Positions 1 through 21,736 of a DNA stretch of 64,000 nucleotides are shown here, piece by piece. A program made the translations under genes and the position numbers. Within the stretch, counting starts at the first letter, position 1, and each line of letters starts with the position of its first letter. The notes beneath the pieces are model-generated. The model worked only from the letters and a program-made list of their open reading frames with translations, was not told the origin of the DNA and searched no databases. The stretch is from Corella eumyota (Eukaryota; Chordata; Ascidiacea; Phlebobranchia; Corellidae): NCBI GenBank assembly GCA_963082875.1, contig OY720101.1, positions 10,687,671 through 10,751,670 on the forward strand, read 5' to 3'.

Positions 1-17
1 CCTATTAAACTTTTAAC

Positions 18-558
18 TAGGGATGGGCTAATCGAATCCGAGTTCGAGTACTCGGCCTGAGTATTAAAAATATTTTAATATTTGCGCTCGTCGAGCATTT
101 TTTAGTACTCGGACACCATGTAATAATTTGTCATTTAAGATCGTATACGATTTATTAAACATAAAAAACACAAGGTTTGCCTTTTTCTAATAATTTATAA
201 TCTATTCTCAATTATATCAAGTTATTTAAGCAACAATTGCGCAACAAATACACTTTTTACTACACTTTTTTTACTAAATTTTACGCATAATAAATTTGAG
301 ACTTATACATTTTCGTTTGGACTTAAAATGATATTGCTATCAGCGGTTGGTAGTTTTGCCAACGTTAAACACTTTTTAATCTATAAATACTTGTTTTTTG
401 GCAAATTTTGCAATTTTAATATTATGCGGAAAAGATTCTCGTGAACAGTTATATACGTTAAAATGATGTCATAACCGAGTACTCTGACTCGGTTGAGTAT
501 CGCGACAAAATACTCGGGCTCGTCGAATCCAAGTAATTTGAATTTCAGCCCATCCCTA
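18..558. mobile_element. hAT-like non-autonomous DNA transposon (MITE)
   Basis: The ends are inverted copies of TAGGGATGGGC (18-28 and 548-558). They are flanked by a perfect 8-base target duplication, CTTTTAAC, at 10-17 and 559-566. An 8-base duplication and this style of terminus are typical of hAT transposons. The 541-base body carries no convincing transposase reading frame, so it would depend on an autonomous relative. It lies in an intron of the ankyrin/coiled-coil gene, 20 bases beyond that gene's last visible exon. Subterminal blocks rich in CTCGG/CCGAG are also partly inverted. Confidence 0.85.
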
Positions 559-585
559 CTTTTAACATAAAATATTTTTAAAAAC

Positions 586-3500
586 CTTAACATTGGCTTC
601 GGATTTGGAAAAACAAGTTTTATAATATTCCAAATCCCGTGAAATATTTCTTATTCCTTCAACTTGTGCCCTCAAGTGGACGATTTCGTTGTCCTTTTCT
701 GCTCTCAAGTGGCTGATTTCTGCCTCTTTTTGTGACAATTCCATTGATAAATTATTTTTTGGTGTTGATTCAAGCTTAAAAAATTATTTTTAAAATTTAA
801 AACAAATTTTATTAAATTCTGATTTTAAATTAAAAAAAACAAAATCAAAAATTTTAATAAAGTTGTTTTGATTTTTTTATTGCTTACCTTATGCTGCACA
901 TCATGGTTATAACTCTTGTTTACAGGCTCTACGGAGACATCAAGTGATGATAGTGAAGCAAGAGTTGATTTGGAGTCGTACATACTAATGTCACGATCGT
1001 ATAAGTTTGTTGTTTTTGAGTCATTGTACATCGATAAAACGGTGTTGTTTGGTTGTTGGTTCGGGGACGAAACAATTTCTGTAAGAAATTTAAATAAAAA
1101 AAATTAAAGTTTAAACTCTTTGGATCTTTAGTTAAAAAACTTGCGACAATACAATTACCACTGATAGGTCATTAGTCAAAAAATGTCAATGTCAGTAAAA
1201 TGTAGTTTTGAACAATACATTTAATAAAAAAAAAATAACTATTAATTATCAAAAAAAAATTTTAAATGTGTTTTATTGATAATTGCTAATACATAAAAAA
1301 ACAACAAATTTAAAAAAAATTATAAGTTCCCAAGTTATAAATAAAAACTAAGTTTTTATTAGAAAATTAAAAAATCAAATTAGGTTTTTATAAATGAATT
1401 CAATATTTTTACTTATATTTGAAGTTTTTTGTTGAATTTCTTCTGCGACTTTTTCTTCAACAGGCGAAAAAAAAACCTAACATAAAAATTATTAAATAAA
1501 ATCCAAAGTAAACTAAAAACAACTTAAATATATCTTAAAAATCTTGTCAAGTTTTAAAGTCTGTTAGTTTTTTTTTTCTTACTCTAAATTTTTTTTTTAA
1601 TTAAATATTTACATTTTCGGTAGATTTTCTTATTTCTGAATCTGTTATAGTCCTAGTGCTAGTTGTTGAACTTAATCTTAATCCTAAAAAAATTCAAAAA
1701 TATTATAAAAATATTAATTTAATTAAAAAATTAAAATTTTTTTTAAGTTTCATATTTTAAAAATACTGATTTATTACGAACTAAGAATTTAAAAATTTGA
1801 TTAAAAAAATTTTTTTTCTCACCTTTGTCACTTTTTTTAGCAGCTTCAGTTAATTGAATAATATGTAGAGCGTCAACAACACTTCGTCGTGACCGACTGC
1901 GTGCCATGTCCAATGCCGACCGTCCGTCTGTCAGCTTGTAATTGTAGTCAGCTCCATTGTCACAAAGCAATCGAACCTAAATATTATAAAAAATGTAAAT
2001 TCACAAAAATGCAAAAATATATTCCATTTATGTTTTTTTTTACTTTATCCTCGATGTGTAAAGGTCAAATGCATGACCTAAACATAGAGTAACATCAGTT
2101 ACTCAGACCCAATCTCAAGTTGCCTTTATCAGTTTGGGATATGATAGAGATTATAATTGCCAGTGACTGTGCTGCTGATTAAAAGCTGGATCATCAGGAG
2201 TTCATACCATTTATAGCGCCTTACTCAAGGGCACTACAGTATAAGGGCAGTGGGGATTAAACCCACGACCTCATGGTGGTTGAGCAAGTGTTTTTACCAC
2301 TACACCCTAAAAAAACAAACGCTTTTAACTTGAAAGTACTTTTTCACCAAACTTTTTAATACTTTTTGTAACACTCTAAAATATATATTTCTCTATAGAT
2401 AATTATTATTATTTTATGATCATAAATATATATTGTTTTTGTTATATCAAAGTTTTACACATCTCTTTACTTTATGGACTTCAATTTTTTTGAAGAATCG
2501 GTAACTAAAAGTGACCCAAAACTATTATGGCTTATCATAATCAAAAACTTTTAAAGTAACTTAGAATAATGAAGGCTTGTCCTGTTATCCTTTCACATCG
2601 TAAATAAAAAAATAGAAATGCCAGCAGCTTGGTGTAGTGTCAAGAATACTTGCTACACCACACATGAGGTTAAGGGTTCAATCCCCACTGATCTCATGCT
2701 GTAGCGTTCTTAAGTAAGGCGCTATTAACGGTATGAACTCCTGCTGAGCTAGCACTTAATCGGCAGCCTAATTACCGGACAATTATAATCTGTATAATAT
2801 CCCAAACTGCTACAGGCAACTTAAGACTGGGCCGGAGTAACTGATGTTACTCTATGTTTAATGTGCACATTTGACTTTTCCACATCAAGAATAATACAAA
2901 AAAAAATAAATTACCACATCACAATGGCCAGCTTCGGCCGCCAAAGTCAGGGCAGAATGTTTTAACAAACTCTGGTCGTTGTGATTTACATTTATTCCCA
3001 ACTCAATCAAAACTTTACAAACATCTAATCGACCCATCGCCGCGGCAACCATTAACACAGTCCTTCCTTCCTGTGACACAAAAAAAAAAATTTTTTTTTA
3101 AATTTAAAATTTGGTTTAAGAAAAATTTTTTTGTATTACATTATTACAACATTATTGTGACATTTTTAGTTTATTTAAAGTTATATTTTACTTAATTAAA
3201 AAAAAATAGTCTTTTATAAATTGTGCTACCTCCAAAATTAATTCTTAAAATTGTAATTTGATCGAGTTATATAAAATATGCAAAAAAACTATTAGGATTT
3301 TTTTTTCATAAATTTATGTATAATATTTCTAAATAAAAATATATGAAACAAGCAAAGTATAATTAAATCACCAGTATTAAAAAAAATTTAGTCGTGGAAT
3401 AGAAAATCCCTTTTAGAATTTGATAATTGGTTTGCCAATTTTTAACACCAACTTACTTTTCTTAAAACAGGAGATTTATTAAAATATGATAAAATTAACA

Positions 3501-6500
3501 TGTAGTATAATAAAATATCATCAACAGCAGCATGGTGTAGGTCCTGGGTTCGATCCCCACACCTTTCATGTTATAGTGACTTAAGTGAGGCACTATAAAC
3601 GGTGTGAACTCCAATTATTGTGCAATTATATTATATAATATACAAAATTGCTAAAGGAAACTCGAGGCTGAAAACTAATGTAACTCTATGTTTAGGTCAT
3701 AAAGTGAACCTTCCCACATCGAGGATAAAGATATATATAAAAAAAAAACAATTTTTGCCCGCCTTATCAACACAATGAATATCCACATTTTTCTCTGCAG
3801 CAATTAGCTTAACGCATTCAACATGACCTTCGAACGCACAAAAGTGTAGCGCAGTGCAGTTGTTACTATCTGTTGCATTCACATTTACTGTTCTCGAAGC
3901 TAATAACTTTGTAGTCGTACCTTTGTGACCATACCTTGCACTTGCATGTAAGGAGGTTGCACCTGGACAAATTTAAAGTAACGAAATTATTACCAAAATA
4001 AAATCTTCAAATTTTGAATAGCATTCAGGAAAATTAAAAAAAACTACATCTTCAAAATAATTACACCTTCATTTTCTTTAAACTAAATTGCATTATAATG
4101 CTTTCAGTGTAAAACAAAAAACCAACAAATGAAAAAAATAAATTTCTTTACAAAAAGCATAGTTAAAATCAATCAGCTTCAAACCTGTGACATCTCTTGT
4201 GCCAACATTAGCTTTATGAGCTAACAACACATTCAAGCAATCATCCAAACCCTTGGCTGCGGCATAATGAACACTGTCATGCAAAAAAAAAACATGCAAA
4301 AAAATTTAAAAAAATAAAATATATCTGGTTAGAAAAAATAAAACATGTGTACTTTACGGCCCTTCAAAAAAGACAATGAAAATAAAGAAATATAGAAACT
4401 GCAAAAAAAGGAAGAACTTCTAAATTATTTATCATGAATATATATTAATAACATATTACTAAATATATAGTAATTGTAAAGTTAGAAAATATTATAGGAT
4501 TAGAAATAATTTCAAAGAATTGTGAAATAAATAAAAGAAGACAGTAAAGGTAGTAAAATGTAAGAACTGTAAAATAAAAAAAAAACAGTTTTTAAAAATT
4601 ATCAAATATATAAAGAAATATTAACCTATCGCATATGAAGTAAGTATTGAGTTGAGTTGAGATTATGTTAAAGCATACATAAACAAAAAAACACGAAAGC
4701 AATACATGTTACCAGGATCGTAATAGTAATGAGTTAAATTAGGGCCCGTAAGGTACACATTAACTAAAATAAATTAAAAAATTTTTGGACCAACAAATTA
4801 ACACAACATTAAATTATAACTTTATGCAATAAAAAATAAAAAACATGTTTTGAAATAAAAAAATTTTTTTTGTATATATAGTCTATATCTTTATCCTCGA
4901 TGTGGGAAAGTCGAATGCGCGACTTAAACATGGAGTAACATCAGTTACCTCGACCCAGTCTCGAGTTGCCTGTGGCAGTTTGGGATATTATAGATAATAA
5001 TTGCCCGATAATTACACTGCTGATTAAGTGATGACTCAGCAGGAGTTCATACTGATTATAGCGCCTTAATCAAGGGTGCTACAGCCTGAGATCAAGGAGG
5101 ATTGAATCCACGACCTCATGTGTGGTGTAGCAAGTGTTCTTACCACTACACCATGCTGTCGGTTTTTGATAACAGTAAAAAAAATGATTATAAAATAAAA
5201 CACCAAAATAGAGTTAAGTTTTAAATAAACACATAACAACTTACACTGAATAGCCAACACTAGGACATAGTTTGTTGACGTTTACATTTTCATGTTTACT
5301 CAACTTGGCCGCAAGTTTAGCCGGAGCATTTACGGCAACTGAATGCCAAACGCGTTGATCGTTCTTTGACCAATCATCCTTTTATAAAATGTAAGAATAT
5401 TTTTATTGGATCTTATCGAACCCAAACATAGAGTACCAGTTGTTACCATGACCCAGTCTCAATCTGACTTTTACAGTTTAAATATAAATTGCTTGATAAA
5501 TAACCTGCTAATTGGCTTTTGGCTTACACTGAGTTTATACCATATATATTGCCTTATTTTAAGGTGCTACAGCATGTTAGCAGTGGGAATGGAACCCATG
5601 ACCTCATGTCATGGAGACAACTCTTCTAATCATTATACCATGCAACCTATTAATATTTTAGCAAAAAGACAAATTTACTAATCAGATAATATTTTAAAGA
5701 GGCCTGGTTATGCGTCAAATTGCACTAACACAGAATAAGTATAATTGAATCGAGGACGTGATAAAATCATTAGTTTTATCGCACGAGATCCTAGGTTTAA
5801 TGCCCATTAAGTTTGCATTGAAATTTTCATAGGTGAGGCGCTATATAAAATAATAACTCAGGAGCTTATGTAGTATATAAATATTTACATGGTAATACAT
5901 TTCTTAATAATAAAATCATATATTAAACATTACAACTTTCTATAAGGCCGTTATACAATGTTTATATAGTATTACATGTTGTGCTTTAAATAAGACATCA
6001 CAATGTTATTTTACCGGCAGCGTGGTGTAGTGGTTAAAACACTTGCTACACCACACATCAAGTCATGAGTTCAATCCCCACTGCTCTCATGCTGTAGTGC
6101 CCTTAAGCAAGGCACTAAAAACGATATAAACTCCTGTTAAGCCAACACTTAATCAGCAGCATAATTACCGGGCAATTATAAGGCGACTCAAGACTGGGTC
6201 AGAGTAACTGATGTTACTCTATGTTTAGGTCCCGTATTTGACCTTCCCACATCGAGGATAAAGATATAAACAAAAAAATATCAAAATAGACATCAGCTTT
6301 TTTAATAATATACAGAAAAATTTATTAAATACAAGCACTAAATAAGAGTCCTTTTTAGGGACAACATATTTTAAATTCAATCCAGTGGTCTAAATGTACA
6401 GACGGACATTTTTTTGAAATCAAAAAAATATTGCTATAGCCTATGCATATACGACGTTCAGACGTTACCTTATTATTTCCAGTTGTAGCATTTCCCGTTG

Positions 6501-6531
6501 ATTTTCTCAGCTTAGCTTTTATGCTTCGCAT
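586..6531 (-). CDS. RAI14: RAI14/UACA/ANKRD24-like ankyrin-repeat coiled-coil protein, 5' part (partial)
   Basis: Ten coding exons on the minus strand: 6531-6469, 5378-5245, 4273-4185, 3962-3763, 3070-2915, 1976-1823, 1683-1613, 1476-1413, 1078-888, 774-586. The reading phase carries through all of them. The protein opens MRSIKAKLRKSTGN, very like the RAI14/UACA opening, then has WSKNDQRVW and a run of ankyrin repeats with usual signatures (VHYAAAKGLDDCLNVLL, TALHFCAFEGHVECVKLI, TVLMVAAAMGRLDVCKVLI). A Ser/Thr-rich linker with VFFSPVEEK resembles the RAI14 linker. The last visible exon is charged heptad-like coiled coil (KEAEISHLRAEKDNEIVHL). The rest of the coiled coil lies off the left edge. 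In vertebrates RAI14 binds the actin cortex; that role here is inference. Oddity: exon 4 has no GT donor in a usable phase; a GC donor after AAG keeps the frame. Choice among RAI14, UACA and ANKRD24 is not settled. Confidence 0.85.
2041..2308 (-). repeat. tRNA-derived SINE, family A
   Basis: Near full-length copy on the minus strand in an intron of the ankyrin gene. The head has Pol III A-box-like GTGGTA and B-box-like GGTTTAATCCCC motifs. The body is shared by all family-A copies (CTATAAATGG, TCCCAAACTG, TTACTCTATG), ending at CATCGAGGATAAAG. Confidence 0.8.
2621..2906 (+). repeat. tRNA-derived SINE, family A, tail touching a splice donor
   Basis: Family-A copy in plus orientation (head GCTTGGTGTAGTG, B box GGTTCAATCCCC, tail CACATCAAGAATAATAC plus A run). 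Its A-rich tail ends within about 8 bases of the donor of the ankyrin-gene exon at 3070-2915, so the intron begins almost directly in the SINE. Confidence 0.85.
3525..3749 (+). repeat. tRNA-derived SINE, family A, internally deleted
   Basis: The tRNA-like head is shortened: GGTGTAG runs straight into GGTCCTGGGTTCGATCCC. The body and tail (ATCGAGGATAAAGATATATA) are present. The tail stops about 14 bases from the 3' end of ankyrin-gene exon 3962-3763, the exon with the unusual GC donor. Confidence 0.8.
4345..4760. mobile_element. Short inverted-repeat element, TGTGTACTTTACGG family
   Basis: The left end ATGTGTACTTTACGGCCC is matched in inverse by GGGCCCGTAAGGTACACAT at the right end. The body is AT-rich with no reading frame. 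A second copy lies at 32645-32914 in the MRL gene. It sits in an intron of the ankyrin gene. The superfamily was not determined because no clear target duplication could be read. Confidence 0.6.
4871..5162 (-). repeat. tRNA-derived SINE, family A
   Basis: Full-length minus-strand copy. In plus orientation it reads from TATCTTTATCCTCGATGTGG to the head motif CACTACACCATGCTGTCGG. It lies about 80 bases from the donor of the ankyrin-gene exon at 5378-5245. Confidence 0.85.
5424..5647 (-). repeat. Degenerate family-A SINE
   Basis: An old copy recognised from AAACATAGAGTA, GACCCAGTCTC, AAGGTGCTACAGCATG and TTATACCATGC in the family order. It lies 45 bases upstream of the acceptor of the ankyrin-gene exon 5378-5245. 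A still weaker plus-strand trace follows at 5758-5890. Confidence 0.6.
6015..6278 (+). repeat. tRNA-derived SINE, family A
   Basis: Well-preserved copy: head CGGCAGCGTGGTGTAGTGG, B box GAGTTCAATCCCC, body GGCACTAAAAACGATATAAA, tail CACATCGAGGATAAAGATAT and an A run. It lies in the first coding intron of the ankyrin gene. Confidence 0.85.
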
Positions 6532-6534
6532 TTT

Positions 6535-8113
6535 GCTGCTGACGATAAATAACGTTTGAACTTCAAAATTATTTCGACATAAAATCCACTTGAAAATATT
6601 CCGAGCACCCTTACATGTACTTAGACTATGTACATAGTGCAATTGTATCTAATACGCATTTATGTTATGTTTGTCGAGTACCTAGATTAATCGATAAATA
6701 TTACCAATTATATGTTAAAATACGATTTTTTTAACGCTAAAAAATTTTTCAATTTTTTTGGTTTGCAAAAATCGCCATTTTAGGGTTTATGATTTTCTTG
6801 TTGATACAAACAGTAAATTAATTTTTACTCTCATTTTTTCTCTTTATCCTCAAAAAGGTGATTTTCTCTTAACAACAAAATCATTTTTACAGTTTTAAAA
6901 GACAAAAAATATTATTACAAATTGTAAAATTGTTTTATTAAAACAATTCTTCGAAGATCCCTATATCATGTAAAGTGATTTACTTGGCTTTACAACATAA
7001 AGACTAAGCCTAAAACTTACAAGCGAAAATCCAATTGGCAAATTAAATTATTTGACAATTTCCAAACTTTAAAAGCCAACTTAAGATCGAATGGGAATAA
7101 ATAAAGTTACTCTTTTTTTTAAGTTGTGATGTCGACCTTTCTACAAGGAAAATAATTTAACACAAAAACACACAATCAAGAGACAACATATTTAATTGCA
7201 GTATTTAAAAAGTTAGTATATTTAACAAACAGTAACTTTGGGAATTTATAATATTATTTGTTTGTTAACCAATAGCACAATAATACAGTGGCCCCATCTT
7301 TGTGCTACTAATGGTTTTCAGCGATTTTATTTGTTTAAGTGTGAAAAATGCAAATTTAAATAAAACAGTAAACAATCAAGAGAAAAACATTCGATAACAA
7401 CAATCCTAAAAACAAAAACTTATTTTAAATCAAATTAAAACATAGTTCTGTGATTTAATTTTTTTGTAGCTAACAACAAAATTTATTGAAGAGATAAAAA
7501 ATTAAAAAAAAATTATTCCATTATTGAAAATCATTGGAAAACAAATGAAAAAATCTGAATAAAGCAGAAAAATAATTGCCCATTATTTACAATAAAATTA
7601 CCACTTGATTTAGGGTTTAGTGCCAATAAATGAAAAAAAACAGCAAGCAGTGAAAACACATAGAAATATTATTTTATCAAAAACATTAATAGGCTAATAT
7701 GATTACTTTATTTACAAAAAAAAATAATTAAAGACTACAACAGCCTTTTATAATACACAAAAATTACTTAACTATATCAAATAATAAACTATGTAATTTT
7801 TTGTTAAAATTTTGCCTTTTAGCAAAAATTTGTATTGCATTATCCTATATATAAATCCACAGGCAAGCCACAAATTACATTTTTGTAGATTTTAGAACTA
7901 CAAATCATTAATTACTTTATATACAAGTCAAAGTAATTTTATTTTTTTCGATTCCCTTTAGCATTACAAACTTTGTGTAACAGTCTTTTTAAATACAAAG
8001 TGGCCCAGTTTTAAAATAATGCTTCCAAAATTTCACAATTGGGACACAATATATATATGAAGCTTAAATGTGTGCCAAGTTTCATAAAAATTCCAAAACT
8101 TTTCCCGCCGTGG
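6535..8113. other. Intergenic, nothing recognised
   Basis: This gap lies between the start codon of the ankyrin gene and the stop codon of CSK, both on the minus strand. It must hold the ankyrin gene's promoter and the CSK 3' untranslated region. The sequence is strongly AT-rich with long A and T runs. No coding exon, SINE or inverted-repeat element was recognised. Confidence 0.5.
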
Positions 8114-18124
<10,011 letters not shown>

Positions 18125-19760
18125 TTTGATTTTAGATCTTCCAAAAAGTCTGCAAAACTATTTACAATCTGACAATTCAGGTTTCATCTCCAAAAATTTT
18201 GTTTATATTAAAGTTTAACCAATCTAACAAAACAGAAAAATAAAACTTGAGATCTTTTTACTTATTCTTCTAGGTCATAGTTTACTTTTTTATTCTTGAA
18301 TTAAATAGAAATCTAAAAAATAACTCTTTAAGGAAGCTTCAGACAGTTCTAAATATATTACAATTACATCACACGGAAATTATTAATTCAAGCTGTTAAA
18401 ATTTGGATTGATGACATTTGCCGAAAACCATTTAACCTAAATTTTGGTATTACGTCGTTAAAAAAACATTCCTTTCGGTCAAATGGTATTCGGTAATATC
18501 AGCGGATACCATATTAATTTAGAACTTTAATATATTATTTTTTTTTAAAACCAAAATATTTTTACTCAAAAACCACACTTGTAAAAAATACAGAAAAAAT
18601 AAATAAAAAATATTATAGAATATTTTAAAATATTATTAAGAGCAAATTTCGTCATTTTTCATCATTTTAAATATTATTGCTTTAAAAATCGTAGAAAAAA
18701 ACAACATTTTTGCAGATACTTCCTTTTTTTCGAACAACCATTCTTTTAAAAAAATAAAAATTTTTAAGTGACATCACGATATGACGTAGCCACGCGTCAT
18801 AATTTTGTTTAATTGTTTAAATTAAAATGCAGGAAGTGTCAGTCACATTAATTAATTTTAAAACCTAATTTAAATTCCTAGAAAATGTTGTTATAGTATT
18901 ATTCTATATTTATTTTTGATACTGTTTTAATTTCAATTTTTCTTTAAACAAGCAATAGCGTGAATAATAATTGATTAGACACTTTGCCATTGTATTTTAA
19001 CTTATTCTTTTGTTTTAATTATCTTTAAAAGACAATACAAATGTAACTCGTAATATTGTACTTTTGTAAACAATTTCAAATGTTTATTTAATTAGGAAAC
19101 ATTGTTTAAAAAAGGATACACGTTAAATTAAAACTTTAATATAAAAAGAAATGCCAAAAATATTGGGTTTATTTTTAGTAAAATTTATTTAATAATGGAA
19201 TTAAAACCTAAATTAGATAACGCTTAAATATTAAATTTTACGATTGCAAAAAGTATTAAATTACAACAATATTATATTTTATGTTTAATATAGTCTTTTA
19301 ATTCTAAAATTCACAAACATCAAATACTAAAAAGACAAAAATAAATTTTTTAATCTGAAAAAAAAATAATTCTAAATTAAAAACTAAAATTGAAATTGTT
19401 AGAAAATTCTCAGACGACAAGCAAGATTGTGACGTCATGGAAAGAGGAGGCAACGTCATTAAATATTTAAACGCATTCTCTTTTTTAACGAACGTTGAGT
19501 TTTGGGCGGACATTGTCTGTCGCATTTGAATCTTTGTGACGTAACAAACAGATAGTTCACAGCTTGCAACAAATTCAGTAAATAAAATTTATTAGAAAAA
19601 TTTGATATTTCTATATTTTATAGAGAATAATAACTAATTTTAGACCGTTTTAATTTATTTAAACGTACAAAGAATATGATTGTAGTTATATTTTATTATT
19701 TAACTAAAAAGGCATTTTTAGAAAAGTTTAAGGCTTTATAAGTTTTTTACAATTAAAAAA
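18125..19760. promoter_or_regulatory. Shared upstream region of CSK (minus) and Atonal gene (plus)
   Basis: The two genes are head to head, with 1.6 kb between start codons. The Atonal-proximal part (about 19390-19560) is less AT-rich and holds a perfect TGACGTCA at 19430-19437, then AACGTCA and TGACGTAA. Such sites can bind CREB/ATF-type bZIP proteins. Nearer CSK, ATATGACGTAG and CACGCGTCA lie at about 18780-18800, and a MITE-like trace (TTGCCGAAAACCATTTAACC) at 18420. No TATA box can be assigned with confidence. Confidence 0.4.
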
Positions 19761-21222
19761 ATGAAAGCCCAAGATTTTAGTATGACCACAGCCTCCAATT
19801 TCGCTGTTTTTAACAACAATGACGTCACAAAACAACAAGAAACGACTCCCTTGTCGTCAGTGATGACGTTGCTAAATCGACGTCACCATGTTCAAACTTT
19901 TGCAAAAATTCAACCAGAAGTCAGGGAAATCCCCGAAGTAAGTTGGTTCCCTAGCAACGACCCCAATTTAAATGATGACGTATTAAACGAAGATGAGTCT
20001 ACATGGTTTAACCCAAGTCATCGGCAACCTGCAAATGACGTCACGTACGTTCCTTACGTCACAGGATTGAATGACGTAAGCGTAACGTCACCACCAATTG
20101 ATTTTTGTTCGACACAATTTCAGCAAAAACAAGTAATTTTTTTAAATTTTAAATTATATTTATTTATGTTTTTTTTAGTTTTTGGTAAGTGTTTTTTGTG
20201 CTCTATAGCATAGAGTATAAACATTACAAATATATTAAACTGTTTTTAAGACAAGAAAGTTGATGTTAGTTGTAGAAAATTGCAAAAATATTGAACTATC
20301 ATAATGTGTGTTAAAAACAGCACAATTAAAAAAGGTTTTATTTTTAATTTTTTATATAATCTTCATTTAGTAATTTGTAACAAATTTTAAACGCCGTTAA
20401 ACCTTATTGTTACGTCATAATCTTCATTGTTCGGCAATCATGTCTTGATTGCAGCGCACGACATAATTACGAGAAAGTGACGTCATAATTATTTGACCAT
20501 GCTAACCATCTGCCCCGGTCATTTTTTGAAACAATTACAGTCGCGCTATCTGTAAACGCCGGGCTCAAGGGCAAATAGTGTGACGTTGGTGCGGCTCGAA
20601 CCCGAAACCTTATGGATCGTAGTCCGACGCCATGACCGCTTAACCACTCTACCGGACCACTTTTTATTTATTTTTTTTAACAGAACCCCCATAAACGGCG
20701 CCGTCAAGCGGCAAATGCTAGGGAAAGAAGAAGAATGGAAGGTTTGAACAAAGCTTTTGACCAACTTCGGCAAATTATCCCTTCCATCAGTCACCGAAGG
20801 TTGAAAAATAATAACAGAGTTAAAGCGTTACATAAATAAAAATACTATAAAGCTCAAATTTACTTCAAAATATTTCAATAAGACTGAAAACATAAATTTA
20901 CATTTATTTTCGATGTTTTTTTCACCAAAAATGATAGCGATACCTATTTTTGTTAGCATGTTAATACATTTTAATATTTTGAATAAGGCTTAAGTTACAA
21001 AAGAGTGCAAATATTTATGTTCTGGTAGTTACAATATAGAAATCAAGCTTTTTACTGTACTTTTATATCTGTAGAAAACTATCCAAATACGAAACTTTGC
21101 AAATGGCCCTTAGTTACATTGAAGAATTAGGCCGAGTTCTGACGTCACAAAATACCGCGGAAGACAACAAAGAAAATAAATCTGAGCAAACCACTATCAA
21201 AATCGAAAATCAAGAAGATTAG
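19761..21222 (+). CDS. ATOH: Atonal-family bHLH transcription factor
   Basis: Three exons, 19761-20132, 20684-20799 and 21075-21222, giving 211 residues with consistent phases (0, then 2). The basic helix-loop-helix lies at about residues 129-184: [20 protein letters not shown], then DQLRQIIPS and a second helix beginning [18 protein letters not shown]. The NARERRRM basic region and [11 protein letters not shown] helix are diagnostic of the Atonal group, closest by eye to ATOH1/ATOH7. These proneural factors dimerise with E proteins on E-boxes and specify sensory neurons. Residues 1-124 are Asn/Asp/Thr/Val-rich and not conserved with anything recognised; the short tail is acidic. The coding DNA itself contains TGACGTCA palindromes, which read as NDVT. 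The start is the only ATG in frame before the long open stretch. Exon 2 begins about 24 bases after a tRNA-like repeat. Confidence 0.92.
20530..20660 (-). repeat. tRNA-like SINE head, family B, next to a splice acceptor
   Basis: On the minus strand this reads GGTCCGGTAGAGTGGTTAAG (A-box region) and, further on, GGGTTCGAGCCG (B box), with a tRNA-like layout. The arms do not pair well enough for a working tRNA gene, because the T-arm has mismatches. It continues into GCCCTTGAGCCCGGCGTTTA, echoing the family-A body. It is probably a distinct tRNA-derived SINE. Its 5' end lies 24 bases before Atonal exon 2. Confidence 0.6.
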
Positions 21223-21223
21223 G

Positions 21224-21229
21224 AATAAA
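21224..21229 (+). terminator. Possible polyadenylation signal of the Atonal gene
   Basis: An AATAAA lies two bases after the stop codon. It would give a very short 3' untranslated region, so a later signal may be the one used. Confidence 0.35.
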
Positions 21230-21400
21230 TTTTAATCACGTGACTTCTTCAATAATTTAATATTTTTAAAGTTCCTGATCTTTTAGCTGCATAAAAATAA
21301 CTGTTGTAATATTTGTTTTTTGGTGTTTTTGTTGTATATAAGATTAAAAGTTGTAAATATTGATAAAATTTAAAACGGCATTTTATTGATAAGAAATGTA

Positions 21401-21652
21401 AAAAAGTAGTGATAAGACCACTTCCTACACTACATGAAGTCCTGGGTTGGATTCCCGGTAATCTCATGCTATAGCGCACTTGAGTAAGGCAATATAAACG
21501 GTATAAACTCCTGCTTAGTGGGCAAATATATTTTATAATATTCCAAACTGCCGAAGGCAACTCGAAACTGGGTCGGGGTAACTGTTGTTACTCTATGTTT
21601 AGGTCGCGCATTTGACCTTCCGACATTGAAGAAAAAATTTATATACAAAAAA
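21401..21652 (+). repeat. tRNA-derived SINE, family A
   Basis: Plus-strand copy with a slightly altered head (GTAGTGATAAGACCACTTCC) and a good body (GCAATATAAACGGTATAAAC, CCAAACTGCCGAAGGC, TTACTCTATGTTTAGGTCGC). It lies between the Atonal stop and the CSK-like gene. Confidence 0.8.
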
Positions 21653-21736
21653 ATTCTTATACTAGTTGATGATTGACTTTAAAATGTTTCTTTATGCTTG
21701 TGGTCCAATAAGCTCTATTAACTATAGGTGTCTCCA

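Noticed and set aside
6015-6090. tRNA gene, from good A and B boxes
   Set aside because: The same head recurs at the front of some twenty repeats with a common body, so it is a SINE promoter and not a tRNA gene.
20585-20660. Working tRNA gene on minus
   Set aside because: The A and B boxes are fair, but the T-arm and acceptor stem do not pair properly and a SINE-like body follows.
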